Counted from the first letter of the stretch, positions 24,528-33,739 are shown. The stretch is DNA of 45,169 nucleotides from Verrucomicrobiota bacterium (GCA_023443455.1 JAEZUE010000024.1:1-45169); one strand, 5' to 3'. Made by a program: numbers and translations. Notes: generated by a model not told the origin, from the letters alone.

Positions 24528-25670
24528 GTGACCACGACCCTCGACCGCTACATCTTCCGCAACGTGCTCTTCACCTCGCTGGCCGCGATGGGGGTGTGCG
24601 CGTTCGTGCTGCTGGTTGCTAATGTCGTGAAGGACGTGTTGCGGTTGCTCGTCTCCGAGCAGATCGGCATCGAGCAGTTTCTTCAGCTCACGTTGATCAT
24701 CGTGCCGTATGTGATGCCGTTTGCGCTGCCGTTGGGCGTGTTGACCGGAATCCTGCTCGTGCTCGGGCGGCTCTCGGCCCAGCAGGAGATCACGGCGATG
24801 CGCGCCGCCGGGTGGGGTCTGGTGCGGATCGCGCGGCCGATCTTCGTGCTCGCGGTGCTCGGTGCCGCGGTGTCGCTGTGGCTGAGCTGCGAGGTGGGCC
24901 CGCGGGCGAACAGCAGCAAGCGCTACATCATGGCCGATGTGACGCGCAACAACCCGCTGAGCTTCATCGTGCCGCACGAGTTCGTGCGCACGTTTCCCGG
25001 CTACGTGATCCACGTGTCGGCGAAGGAGGGCAGCCGCGTGCGCGATCTCTCGATCTGGAATCTCGACGAACAGGGGCGCGTGAAGGGTTATCTGCGGGCG
25101 GAGTCGGGCACGGTGGAATACGACGAGGTGGGCGCGCAGCTCCTGATCACTCCCCGCCAAGGTGTGCTCGAGATCCGCGATCCGGACTCGCCGGACGATT
25201 TTTCCCGGGACCCGCGGCTCATCCGCTTCGCGGAGTGGCAACGTATCCCGCTGGCGTTGGAGCACCTCGTCGGCAAGAGCACCTTCAAACGCAAGCTCTC
25301 GCTGCTCACCACCGGCGAGCTGCGCGCCGAGCTGGCGCGGGTGGAGGCCGATGCGGCGCTGGGCGAAACCGAGCGGGCCGTGCAGGCCGCGCGGATCCGT
25401 TTCACGATCCAGAAACAGATGACGCTGGGGGCGGGCGTGATCGCCTTCGCGCTGATCGGCGTGCCGCTGGGCATCAAGATGCAGCGCAAGGAGACGTCGG
25501 CCAACCTCGGCATCGCGGTGGTGCTCGCGCTTTCGTACATGTTCGGGCAGCTGCTGATCGACTGGACGCAGAAGCGCCCGGAGCTGCACCCCGAGCTGCT
25601 GGTGTGGATTCCGACCGTGGTGTTCTCGGGGTTGGGCGTGTGGCTGTTCTGGCGGGTGGATCGCCAGTGA
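24528..25670 (+). CDS. LptF/LptG family lipopolysaccharide export permease
   Basis: A 380-residue YjgP/YjgQ-type membrane protein. It starts TTTLDRYIFRNVLFTSLAAMG, then has three N-terminal helices with the family's PYVMPFALPLGVLTGILLVLGRLSAQQEITAMRAAG, a periplasmic beta-jellyroll-like middle (about 120-270), and three closing helices (GAGVIAFALIGVPLGIKMQR). Together with LptB it extracts LPS from the inner membrane. Whether it is LptF or LptG cannot be told; only one copy is here. The GTG at 24528 was chosen; another GTG 9 bases upstream is possible. It is followed by a BamE-like gene. Confidence 0.9.
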   Translation: MTTTLDRYIFRNVLFTSLAAMGVCAFVLLVANVVKDVLRLLVSEQIGIEQFLQLTLIIVPYVMPFALPLGVLTGILLVLGRLSAQQEITAMRAAGWGLVRIARPIFVLAVLGAAVSLWLSCEVGPRANSSKRYIMADVTRNNPLSFIVPHEFVRTFPGYVIHVSAKEGSRVRDLSIWNLDEQGRVKGYLRAESGTVEYDEVGAQLLITPRQGVLEIRDPDSPDDFSRDPRLIRFAEWQRIPLALEHLVGKSTFKRKLSLLTTGELRAELARVEADAALGETERAVQAARIRFTIQKQMTLGAGVIAFALIGVPLGIKMQRKETSANLGIAVVLALSYMFGQLLIDWTQKRPELHPELLVWIPTVVFSGLGVWLFWRVDRQ

Positions 25671-25765
25671 GACGGTGGCGTTCAATTGTTCGTCCGGCGG
25701 GAAATTTGCGGCGGTGCGCTTTTGCCGAAGGGTTTTCCGTTCTCCCGGGGTTTTCCCCTCTGCCC

Positions 25766-26218
25766 ATGAAATTTCCACATCCCCTTGCTGCAGCTTTTCT
25801 CACCGTGGTGCTCGGTGCCGCGACCTCGCCCCTGTGCTCGGCGGAAACGGTTCTCGCCTCGAATGCCGACTCCCGTCCCGCCTCCGCCGCCCGCCCGACG
25901 ATCGCGGTCGGGATGAAGTCGGCCGAAATCCGCTCGCTCATCGGGGCGCCGGCGCGGGTCAAGCCGGTGAAGAACGACGAGGTGGCGGCGGAGGTCTGGT
26001 ACTACAACTTCTCCCGGGCGGTCGGAACGCGACAGGTGGTCACCTCGACGCAGGAGGTCCCGTATTTCGACTCGATGAGCAACTCGATCAAGACCCGGCA
26101 GGAGCCGGTGTACGGGCTGGAGACCACCTCGGTCTCGGAAACCACCGAGCTGCTGATGGTCGACGGTGTGCTCGTCGGCACGAAGCGCTACCGCAACGCC
26201 GACCGCGCGTACGACTAG
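25766..26218 (+). CDS. Exported SmpA/OmlA (BamE-like) small protein
   Basis: A 150-residue protein with a signal peptide (cleavage near LCSA at residue 26). The mature part fits the small beta-alpha BamE-like pattern: TIAVGMKSAEIRSLIGAPARV ... AEVWYYNFSR, with V-G-M and L-I-G-x-P at the usual places. Such domains occur in outer-membrane assembly lipoproteins, though the cysteine here (PLCSAET) is not a clean lipobox. It lies 95 bases downstream of the LPS-export permease, so a shared envelope role is plausible but not shown. It ends at a strong terminator. Confidence 0.65.
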   Translation: MKFPHPLAAAFLTVVLGAATSPLCSAETVLASNADSRPASAARPTIAVGMKSAEIRSLIGAPARVKPVKNDEVAAEVWYYNFSRAVGTRQVVTSTQEVPYFDSMSNSIKTRQEPVYGLETTSVSETTELLMVDGVLVGTKRYRNADRAYD

Positions 26219-26249
26219 CAGCGGCGCCGTCTCCATCGGCCCGGCACGC

Positions 26250-26280
26250 AAAGGGCGCCGCGATCGCGGCGCCCTTTGTG
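26250..26280. terminator. Bidirectional palindromic terminator
   Basis: The 28-base palindrome 26250-26277 (arms AAAGGGCGCCGC and GCGGCGCCCTTT) lies between the converging BamE-like and PEP-CTERM genes, and has A/T flanks on both sides. It probably ends transcription in both directions. Confidence 0.85.
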
Positions 26281-26302
26281 TTTACCGATCGGTGACAACG
26301 GC

Positions 26303-27007
26303 TCAGCGGCGGAGACGGCGCGGGATGCGATTGCCGATGAGTGCGAGGATACCGATCACGGCGACCAGGCCGTAGGTCGAGGGCTCGGGGATCGGGCCGC
26401 CCTGCGGGACGTCGTATCCGCCCGGCCAGTCGCCGCCGAAGGCGTCGCTGGTCGCCACCGTGGAGCCGGCGACCTCCTGCCAGCGCACGTAGAAGTCGAA
26501 GGCGTCGGGGTTTTGGTTGAAGAGGTCCGCGATGTCGTCGAGGTCGGGGAGCGGGTAGGCCGCGCCGTCGAAGCTGAACTTGAAGACGACGATCTCGCCG
26601 AACTCCACACCGTTGGCGACGCTGTTGCCGTTGGGGTTGCCGTTCTCGTCGGATTCCGCCCCGAGATCGACGTTGGCCTGGAAGCCGCCGGCGTTGAGGT
26701 CGTAGGTGCTGAGTGGATTCCAGTTGGTGGTCGGGCCCGCGCCCAGAAGCACGTTGAAGGAGAGGCCGACCTTGCTCAGGTCGAGCGGGGCGGCGAACGG
26801 TGTGTTGAACCCGAAGGAGGTCAGGCTGCCGGTGACGCCGCCGACCCCGGCCGCGGTGTTGTCGACGGTGATCAGGAGATCCTGGCCGCTGGTCGCCGCG
26901 CTGAAGGTGGTGAGGACACCGGTGTTCTGCCCGATCGCGATCAGTTGGCCGAAGGCCGCTGTCGCCGGCAGCAGGGCCGCGAGAAGGAGGGTGGGGAGAG
27001 TTTTCAT
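26303..27007 (-). CDS. PEP-CTERM sorting domain protein
   Basis: A 234-residue exported protein. The signal peptide is MKTLPTLLLAALLPATAAFG; the body is Asp/Gly/Asn-rich beta-type with no recognised domain; the tail is PIPEPSTYGLVAVIGILALIG and RIPRRLRR. The IPEPST motif, hydrophobic stretch and basic end are classic PEP-CTERM. Exosortase processing at the membrane is expected; no exosortase is in the window. GC content is similar to its neighbours, unlike the other PEP-CTERM gene at 6138. It ends at the shared bidirectional terminator. Function is unknown. Confidence 0.85.
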   Translation of the reverse strand: MKTLPTLLLAALLPATAAFGQLIAIGQNTGVLTTFSAATSGQDLLITVDNTAAGVGGVTGSLTSFGFNTPFAAPLDLSKVGLSFNVLLGAGPTTNWNPLSTYDLNAGGFQANVDLGAESDENGNPNGNSVANGVEFGEIVVFKFSFDGAAYPLPDLDDIADLFNQNPDAFDFYVRWQEVAGSTVATSDAFGGDWPGGYDVPQGGPIPEPSTYGLVAVIGILALIGNRIPRRLRR

Positions 27008-27119
27008 TGGGGGGAAATGGGGACTACCGAACAGTCGTCCCAAGTGGCGCGCCGCGCCATCGGTGCAAGATGGAGCTTGGCATCGGGGAATGCCCGATTC
27101 GCGCACCGTCGGGGGCGCG

Positions 27120-28460
27120 CTATTTTGCCGGGATGGCTCCGGTGATCCGCCCCAGAAACTTCGCCGCGTACAACGGCGAACGGTTGCGAACCGCGTCTTC
27201 GTCGATTTCGCGGCGGAAACCGAATGCCGTTGCGCTGGTTGCCACGGTGCCGGCGTCGGGGGCGAGAACGATCCACGCGAGACCTTGGCGGAGCTGCTCG
27301 TCGGGGTAGGTGGCCCGGAGATGCTCGAAGACGAGGCGGGCGATCTCGCCCTCCTGCGGGTCCTGGGCGAGATCGGCGATGGCGGCGAGAGCAACGAGGT
27401 GCCGGATGGACTCGCCGGAGTTGCCGCCCTGCGCGTCGGCCCAGACGGGAAGCCGCGCGGCGATGCTTTGCAATCGAGCCGAGGCCAGAGGTCGCTCCAG
27501 TGGCGGCGAGAGGCGGGTCGCGAGATCGTCGTCGCCGGGAAGAGTATCATACGTGACCGCGGCGATCTGTTCGGCGGTGATCCTCTGCCAGGCCTGGCCG
27601 GGCGGCAGGAGCGGTTGCAACCGGCCGGAAATCGCCGCGAGGCCGCCCACGAGAGCCCAGGCGCCCAGCGCGCCCAGTGTTCCTAACCAGGCCCTGCGGT
27701 CGCGCGGCCGGTCGCCGTCCCAGCGGAACAGCCGCACACCGGCGGTGGTCGCGGCGAGGCCGATGGTCGCCAATGCGAGCAGAGCGAAAGCGAAGCCCAC
27801 CGGGCCGCTCCGGCCGTCGACTCCCGCCTGGAGCGCCTCGACCGCGTAGCGGCCGGGCATGAAACCGGCGAGCCGTTGGGCCCAATCCGGCAATACGGCG
27901 AGCGGCACGCCGACGCCGCCGAGCATGATCATCGGGAGAAACACGCATTGGCCGAGCGCCTGCACCGCGGGCACCGTCTCCGCGAGCGCCGCGATCACCA
28001 GCCCGAGCCCGAGCAATGCGAAGGTCGCCGCGGCCAGCGCGGCGAGAAGCGCGCCGGGGTGGCCGGGCCACGGCGTGCCGAAGATGATACGCGCCAGCCC
28101 GAGCTGCAGCCCCACCGCGCCGGCCAGGAGGGCGATCCGGGCCAGCAGGGTCCCCAGCAGAAAGACCGCCGGCGGCGCGGGCAGCAGGCGGTAGCGCCGC
28201 CAGACGCCGCGCTCGCGTTCGGCGACGAGCGCGGTGGGCAGCCCGAAACAGGCGCCGCCGAGCAGCGTGATCGTGAGCAGCTGGCCGAGGCGGGCGGAGA
28301 GTGGCGGTGTCTCCGCTCGGAAAATACCGCCGAAGGCGAACAGGAAGAGCACCGGTACGAGGTAGCCGTAGAGCAGCGCGGGCGGATTGCGGAAGTTGAG
28401 CTTGAGGGTGAGCCACGCGTGGCGGCACACCCCGCGGAGGAACGCGGCGCCCCCGCTCAT
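27120..28460 (-). CDS. ABC-2 type transporter permease with C-terminal extension
   Basis: A 446-residue membrane protein. The first about 260 residues are a DrrB/ABC-2 permease: LKLNFRNPPALLYGYLVPVLFLFAFGGIF, LLTITLLGGACFGL, the FALLGLGLVIAALAETVPAVQALGQ helices and MPGRYAVEALQAGV. One more hydrophobic stretch (about 275-300) is followed by about 145 residues of soluble, Arg/Glu/Asp-rich sequence that ordinary ABC-2 permeases lack. The start overlaps the stop of the upstream ATPase gene (ATGA), so they form one transporter. The substrate is unknown; DrrAB-like systems export lipids, drugs or glycans. Confidence 0.88.
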   Translation of the reverse strand: MSGGAAFLRGVCRHAWLTLKLNFRNPPALLYGYLVPVLFLFAFGGIFRAETPPLSARLGQLLTITLLGGACFGLPTALVAERERGVWRRYRLLPAPPAVFLLGTLLARIALLAGAVGLQLGLARIIFGTPWPGHPGALLAALAAATFALLGLGLVIAALAETVPAVQALGQCVFLPMIMLGGVGVPLAVLPDWAQRLAGFMPGRYAVEALQAGVDGRSGPVGFAFALLALATIGLAATTAGVRLFRWDGDRPRDRRAWLGTLGALGAWALVGGLAAISGRLQPLLPPGQAWQRITAEQIAAVTYDTLPGDDDLATRLSPPLERPLASARLQSIAARLPVWADAQGGNSGESIRHLVALAAIADLAQDPQEGEIARLVFEHLRATYPDEQLRQGLAWIVLAPDAGTVATSATAFGFRREIDEDAVRNRSPLYAAKFLGRITGAIPAK

Positions 28461-29398
28461 GGCGAGTCCTCCCAGCGTTCGCCGGTCAGCGCGGCGAACG
28501 CATCCTCGAGCGACGGCGGGCGCAGCGTCAGCTCGAGCAGTTCGTTGTCGGTCGCGGCCATGTGTTGGGCGAGCAGGGCGACGGCGCGGGCGGGTTGCCG
28601 GGAGAGCAACAAGGTTTGGGGCGGGCCGGCCGTGAAGGAGCGGGCGTCGAGCAGCGCCTGGAGCGGGTCGGGCAACGCGCCAAGCGGGCGGGCGCAGCGG
28701 AAGGTGATCGCGGTGGCCGCGTCGGCCCGTTCGACCAGCGCGGCCGGCGGCGCATCGGCGACGATGCGGCCGCGGTGGAGGAGCGCCACCCGGTTGCAGA
28801 GTGCTTCGGCCTCGGCGAGATCGTGGGTGCTGAGCAGGACCGTGCCGCCTTCGTCGCGGAAGGCGGCGAGGATCCGGTGCAGTTCGCGGCGACCGAGCGG
28901 GTCCATGCCGGTCGTGGGTTCGTCGAGCACCAGCACCTGCGGGCGGCCGACGAAGGCCAGGGCCACGGCGAGGCGTTGGCGTTCGCCCAACGAGAGCGTG
29001 TCGAAGCGGGCGCGGGCCCTGTGCGCGAGGCCGAAGCGTGCGAGCAGCTCGTGCGGTGCGGCCGGCGCGGGGTGGAATGCGCCGAAGAACACCAGGGCCT
29101 CGTGCACCGTGATTTTGTCCTGAAGGGCGGCGGGTTGGATCTGGGCGCCGACGAGCTGGCGCATCCGGCGGGTGTCGCTCGCAGTGCTGGCACCGGCGAT
29201 GGTCAGGTCGCCCCGATCGGGTGTGCGCAGCCCGAGCAGGCACTCGAGGATGGTGGTCTTGCCCGCGCCGTTCGGGCCGAGCAGGCCGACGATTTCGCCG
29301 GCCTCGACGGCGAGATTCACGGAGTCGACGGCGACGAAGTTCCCGTAGCGCTTGGTCAGCGCGTGGATTCGAAGCATCGATGCGGCGGAGTCGGCCAT
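28457..29398 (-). CDS. ABC transporter ATP-binding protein
   Basis: A 313-residue ATPase with Walker A GPNGAGKTT (about 41-49), signature LSLGERQRL, Walker B VLVLDEPTTGMDP and the switch STHD. A C-terminal extension of about 90 residues is typical of DrrA/CcmA-like subunits. It pairs with the permease downstream, with which it overlaps by ATGA. Starts at 29434, 29407, 29398 or 29377 are possible; 29398 (MADSAASMLRIHALTKRYG) is preferred because it needs no His/Pro-rich extension. It is divergent from the cytochrome gene with a short gap that includes a REP-like head. Confidence 0.94.
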   Translation of the reverse strand: MADSAASMLRIHALTKRYGNFVAVDSVNLAVEAGEIVGLLGPNGAGKTTILECLLGLRTPDRGDLTIAGASTASDTRRMRQLVGAQIQPAALQDKITVHEALVFFGAFHPAPAAPHELLARFGLAHRARARFDTLSLGERQRLAVALAFVGRPQVLVLDEPTTGMDPLGRRELHRILAAFRDEGGTVLLSTHDLAEAEALCNRVALLHRGRIVADAPPAALVERADAATAITFRCARPLGALPDPLQALLDARSFTAGPPQTLLLSRQPARAVALLAQHMAATDNELLELTLRPPSLEDAFAALTGERWEDSP

Positions 29399-29471
29399 CG
29401 GTGGCATGCAAACGGGCGCGGCGGCGGGCGGCAAACCTTCAGCAGCGCGGCCCGTGGCCGCTTGCCCGTGT

Positions 29472-29486
29472 CGCCCGCGGGGCTAC
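29472..29486 (-). repeat. Possible short REP-like element
   Basis: On the minus strand GTAG (complement of 29483-29486) is followed by CCCC-GCG-GGCG-type pairing. It is short and GC-rich, so chance is possible. It lies in the gap between the divergent ABC and cytochrome genes. Confidence 0.25.
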
Positions 29487-29516
29487 CTTGCCCGAAGGCG
29501 AAGTGAAAGGTCTCCC

Positions 29517-31631
29517 ATGGCCCCCCACGCTGCAGCTTACCCCGTCCGCCGCGCCCCGCGTCCGAGCCTGCTGCTGCTCCTTGCGTCTTGGTGTGTGTCG
29601 GTGTGCGTGGCTCCGGGCGCGCGGGCCGAGCTCGCGGCGGATCCGGCGGCGCTGGTGGATGCCTCGGTCCACGCCTCGCTGGGCTGTGTGGATTGTCATG
29701 ACGGATACGCCGAGGACGCGGCCGAGCGGCCGGCGGGCAAGATCGACTGCCTGGCCTGCCACGAGCGGCTGGGCCGATCCCACGGCTTCCACCCGGATCT
29801 GGTGCCGGAAGTGCCGGTCCCTTCCGCGCAGAGCGACTGCGCGGCGTGTCATGGAACTCACGACATCGTGGCGGCGCGGGAGGCGTTTTCCCGGGCGGCG
29901 CAGGCGGGCCGCTGCGGGCGTTGCCATGGGGAGGTCGCGGAGCATTTCTTCGGGTCGGCCCACGGGGATGCGTTGACGGAGGGGCGGCCCGAGGCTCCGG
30001 CCTGCCTGTCGTGTCACCGCCAACCGCTCGGCCATGGCGATCGGGGCGCGGCCAAGCTGGCGGTCTCGCAGCTGTGCCTGTCGTGCCATCTCTCCAACCC
30101 GCGCGTGGTCGAGCGGTCGCCGATGGACGTGCGTTTCATCGAGAGCTACGGCCAGAGCGTGCACGGCTCGGCGCTGACTCGGGGCAACGCCGATGCCGCC
30201 AATTGCGTGGACTGCCACGGCAGCCACGAGATGAACCGCGCGTTGGCCGCCTCCTCCCGGGTGAGCAAACGGCAGATTCCCGAGACCTGCTCGCGTTGCC
30301 ACAGCCGCGCGGCGGCGGACCACGCGCTCGGCGTGCACGGGGTCGCGCTGGCGAAGGGCAATTCGGACGCACCGGTCTGCACCGACTGCCACGGCGAGCA
30401 CCGGATCCTCGTCCACACCGATCCGGACGCGCCCGTCTCGGCGCGGAACGTCTCGCGGCTGGTGTGCGGCTCCTGCCTCGCTTCGGTGAAGTTGAACCAA
30501 AGATACGGTCTGGCCGCCGACCGGTTCCGGACGTTCGCCGACAGCTACCACGGGCTGGCGACGCGCGGCGGCGCGACCGAGGCGGTCAACTGCGCGAGCT
30601 GCCACGGCGCGCACGCGATCCGGCCCTCGGGCGACCCGCTCTCGCCGGTGGCGAAGGCGAACCTCGCCGCCACCTGCGGGCAGTGTCATCCCGGCGCGAA
30701 TGCGCGTTTCGGCATCGGCGCGGTGCATGTCGACGAGGGGGCGAGGGAGGCCAATCCCTGGGTCTACTGGGTCGCGACGGCCTACGTCTGGCTGATCGTC
30801 GGGCTGGTCGGCGGCCTGGCGGCGCACAACGGGATCGATTTCGTCGCCAAGATCCGCCGCAAGATCGCGGTGCAGCGCGGCGAGATTCCGGACCCGCCGC
30901 TCCCGCACCGGATGCATCTGCGGCTGACGGTGAACGAGCGTTTGCAGCACGGTGCGCTGGCATTGAGCTTCATGACGCTGGTGGTCAGCGGCTTCATGTT
31001 GCGCTACCCGGAGGCGTGGTGGGTCGGGGCGATCCGGGGCTGGAGCGACAACATCTTCGAATGGCGCGGCGTGGTGCATCGCCTCGCCGGCGTGGTGCTC
31101 GTCGCGACGGGCCTCTGGCATGGGCTCTATCTGGCCGGCACCCGGCGGGGCCGGCGGCTGCTGGTCGACCTGCAGCCGCGGCGGAAGGACATGTCGGATA
31201 CGGTGGGGATGGTGCGCTTCAATCTCGGGCTCACGACCGTGAAGCCCGCGTTCGGGCGCTTCAGCTACTTCGAGAAGGCGGAGTATTGGGCGATGCTGTG
31301 GGGTTCGGTGGTGATGGGTGCCACCGGGTTCGCGCTCTGGTTCGAGAACACGTTCATCGGTCTGGCGACGAAGCTCGGCTACGATCTCGCCCGCACGGTC
31401 CATTTCTACGAGGCGATCCTGGCCACGCTGGCGATCGTCGTCTGGCACCTCTACTTCGTGGTCTTCAATCCCGACGTGTATCCGATGAATCTGTCGTGGC
31501 TGACGGGGCGCATGTCGGAGAAGGAGATGGCCGACGGGCACGCGCTGGAGCTGGAGCGTTTGAAGGCGTCGCGCCGCGACGAGGCCACGAGCGCGGAGGG
31601 CGGAGTGCCGCCGAAAAGCTCGGAGTTGTAG
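29517..31631 (+). CDS. Multiheme cytochrome c fused to cytochrome b-type membrane domain
   Basis: A 704-residue respiratory protein. After a signal segment (LLLLLASWCVSVCVAPGARA, about 18-37) come 11 CxxCH heme-binding motifs between about residues 57 and 395 (CVDCH, CLACH, CAACH, CGRCH, CLSCH twice, CVDCH, CSRCH, CTDCH, CASCH, CGQCH) plus one site, C317-G-S-C320-L, that lacks the histidine. Then five or so hydrophobic helices form a cytochrome b561/formate dehydrogenase gamma-like domain (VYWVATAYVWLIVGLVGG, LQHGALALSFMTLVVSGFML, VVHRLAGVVLVATGLWHGLYLAG, YWAMLWGSVVMGATGFAL, FYEAILATLAIVVWHLYFVVF) with several candidate heme-ligand His. It probably passes electrons between the quinone pool and periplasmic or extracellular partners. 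Partner enzymes are not in view. Confidence 0.9.
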   Translation: MAPHAAAYPVRRAPRPSLLLLLASWCVSVCVAPGARAELAADPAALVDASVHASLGCVDCHDGYAEDAAERPAGKIDCLACHERLGRSHGFHPDLVPEVPVPSAQSDCAACHGTHDIVAAREAFSRAAQAGRCGRCHGEVAEHFFGSAHGDALTEGRPEAPACLSCHRQPLGHGDRGAAKLAVSQLCLSCHLSNPRVVERSPMDVRFIESYGQSVHGSALTRGNADAANCVDCHGSHEMNRALAASSRVSKRQIPETCSRCHSRAAADHALGVHGVALAKGNSDAPVCTDCHGEHRILVHTDPDAPVSARNVSRLVCGSCLASVKLNQRYGLAADRFRTFADSYHGLATRGGATEAVNCASCHGAHAIRPSGDPLSPVAKANLAATCGQCHPGANARFGIGAVHVDEGAREANPWVYWVATAYVWLIVGLVGGLAAHNGIDFVAKIRRKIAVQRGEIPDPPLPHRMHLRLTVNERLQHGALALSFMTLVVSGFMLRYPEAWWVGAIRGWSDNIFEWRGVVHRLAGVVLVATGLWHGLYLAGTRRGRRLLVDLQPRRKDMSDTVGMVRFNLGLTTVKPAFGRFSYFEKAEYWAMLWGSVVMGATGFALWFENTFIGLATKLGYDLARTVHFYEAILATLAIVVWHLYFVVFNPDVYPMNLSWLTGRMSEKEMADGHALELERLKASRRDEATSAEGGVPPKSSEL

Positions 31632-31714
31632 TGAAAACCCGGTTGGGTGGGCCGGGCGTGGCGCCGGCACCACGCTTCCGCTGCCTGGTGGCGGGCAAAG
31701 CGCCTCCGCTCAGC

Positions 31715-33559
31715 TCACAGCGGCAGATCCACGTGCACGATGCTCGAGCCCGGGATGCGCGAGAGCTTGTGCTCGTAGGATTGGAACAGCCCGAGCATGG
31801 CGTCGTTCTCGGGTAGGACCTGGGCGTGCAGCGAGGTCAGGCCGCGGAGCTTGGCCTCGGCGCGCAGGCGGTCGAGGAGGATGCGCGCCATGCCGCAGCG
31901 GCGTTTCGATTCGCGGGTGACGAAGGCGACCTCGGCGCTGCGGCCGTCGTCGTCGAGGTAGTAGCGGCCGATCGCGTGGAGCACTTCGCGTGGGCCCTGG
32001 ACCTCGAGGATGGCGAGCGCGAGATCGTGCGACTGGTCGACATTGACCAGTTCGTAGGCGCGCTCGCGGCTCATGCGGCTGACCATGTAGCCGTAGCGCG
32101 ACTGGATGGTCTCCTGCGTGTGCGAGTAGAAGAATTCCTGGAGCCGGCGTTCGTCGGAGGGTTGCAGCAGACGCAGCGTGTACGGCTCCTTGCGCAACGT
32201 GAGCCGACGCGGGGCGAGGCGCTGGGGTGCGCGCACCGGGGCTGCGGCGGGCTTCTCGTAGACCGGGACCCAGCGGCGGGCCTTGGCGACGGCGAGCAGG
32301 TCGGCGCGGTGGTCGGGATGCGCGATCTGCACGAGCTCGAGCGCGCGTTCGCGGATGCTGCGGCCGCGCAGCGTCGCGATGCCGTACTCGGTAACCACAT
32401 AGTGGACATCGCTGCGGGAGGCCACGATCCCGGAGCCGGGGGCGATGTCTGTGACGATGCGCGAGGCGCCGGCGGCATCGGTGCTGCGCAGGGCGACGAT
32501 GGGGCGGCCGTCGGGGCAGAGCGCGGCGCCCCGCAGGAAATCGGTCTGGCCGCCGAAGCCGCCGACGAACTTGTGGCCGATGGAGTCGTCGACGACCTGG
32601 CCGGTGAGATCCACCTGGTGGGCACCGGCGACGGCGACCATGCGATGGTTGAGCGCGATCGTGGCGGGGTGGTTGACGTAGTCGCTGGGCTGGAACTGGA
32701 CCTTCTTGTTGCCGCCGACCAGATCGTAGAGGGCGCGGGTGCCGACGGCGTAGGAGACGATCGACGTGCCGTTGTGCTGGCCCTTGCGCCGGTTGGTGAC
32801 GGCGCCGCATTCGAGCAGTTGGTGCAGGGCGTTGCCGAGGCGGTCGGAGTGGATGCCGAGGTCCTTGCGCTCGCGCAGGGCGGCGGCGATGGCGGCGGCG
32901 GGGGCGGTGGTGCCGATGCGCAGCGTGCTTTCGTTTTCGACGAGCAACGCGACATGCGCGGCGATGCGTTCGTCGGTCTCGTCGGGCACGGGTTGCGGAA
33001 TCTCCGGCAGTTCGGCCTCGGCGGCGAAGACGGCGGCGAGGCGCTGAAAGTCGATGAGGGTGGCGCCGCAGGTGCGCGGCATGCGGGGATTGATCTGCGC
33101 GACGACGATCGGGGCGGTGTCGACGGCCGAGCGGGTGATGTCGCAGGAGACGCCCAACGAGCAGCGGCCCGCCTTGTCGGGTGGCGACACCTGGATGAGG
33201 GCGACATCGAGGGCGAGCACGCGCTGGCGGAACAGCGAGGGGATCTCGAAGCCGTAGGAGGGCGTGTAGTCGGCGCGACCGGCGCTGTGCGCCTCCTGCA
33301 GGTCGGGGCCGAGGTAGAGGGAATTGGTGCCGATGTTGCCGTGGTAGCGTGCCTCGCCCCACGGGGTCGGGCCGAGCGTGAGCAGGTGGACCAGTTCGAT
33401 GTCGCTGAGCCGATGATACTGGGTGAGCAACGAGTCGACCAGCGCCAGCGGGGCGGCCGCGTAGGAACCCACAAACACGCGACTGCCGGGGCGGACCAGC
33501 GTCGGCCAGTCGTCGGGTTGGAGAGGCTGCGGGAGGAATTTGCGGTTCTTGGCGGCCAC
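31715..33559 (-). CDS. Acetyl-CoA hydrolase/transferase-GNAT fusion protein
   Basis: A 614-residue cytoplasmic protein. Residues about 1-440 are a class I CoA-transferase/acetyl-CoA hydrolase: LGPTPWGEARYHGNIGTNSLYLGP, VSPPDKAGRCSLGVSCD, KFVGGFGGQTDFLRGA, VVTEYGIATLRGRSIRERALELVQIAHP. Residues about 455-610 are a GNAT acetyltransferase: YTLRLLQPSDERRLQEFFYS, AEVAFVTRESKRRCGMARILLDRL (acetyl-CoA loop). At the position of the CoA-transferase catalytic Glu, remembered from 4-hydroxybutyrate CoA-transferase as GIHTE, this protein has GIHSD (D239). The start is a GTG. It could couple acyl-CoA chemistry to protein acetylation; this is an inference. Confidence 0.85.
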   Translation of the reverse strand: MAAKNRKFLPQPLQPDDWPTLVRPGSRVFVGSYAAAPLALVDSLLTQYHRLSDIELVHLLTLGPTPWGEARYHGNIGTNSLYLGPDLQEAHSAGRADYTPSYGFEIPSLFRQRVLALDVALIQVSPPDKAGRCSLGVSCDITRSAVDTAPIVVAQINPRMPRTCGATLIDFQRLAAVFAAEAELPEIPQPVPDETDERIAAHVALLVENESTLRIGTTAPAAAIAAALRERKDLGIHSDRLGNALHQLLECGAVTNRRKGQHNGTSIVSYAVGTRALYDLVGGNKKVQFQPSDYVNHPATIALNHRMVAVAGAHQVDLTGQVVDDSIGHKFVGGFGGQTDFLRGAALCPDGRPIVALRSTDAAGASRIVTDIAPGSGIVASRSDVHYVVTEYGIATLRGRSIRERALELVQIAHPDHRADLLAVAKARRWVPVYEKPAAAPVRAPQRLAPRRLTLRKEPYTLRLLQPSDERRLQEFFYSHTQETIQSRYGYMVSRMSRERAYELVNVDQSHDLALAILEVQGPREVLHAIGRYYLDDDGRSAEVAFVTRESKRRCGMARILLDRLRAEAKLRGLTSLHAQVLPENDAMLGLFQSYEHKLSRIPGSSIVHVDLPL

Positions 33560-33739
33560 GGTAGCGCGGATGGGGTCGGAGCCGAAGTGTGTGATGCGCG
33601 GGTTCGGACGCGAGCGGGAAGGGGGAATAGCACTTCTTCAACGATACGTCCGGGCCGACGCGCACCTCTGATCGGCAACCGGGAACGGCAGAATGGGGCG
33701 GGTGGCGGAAGGGGAGGAAACCACTGAGGCTGATGATGC

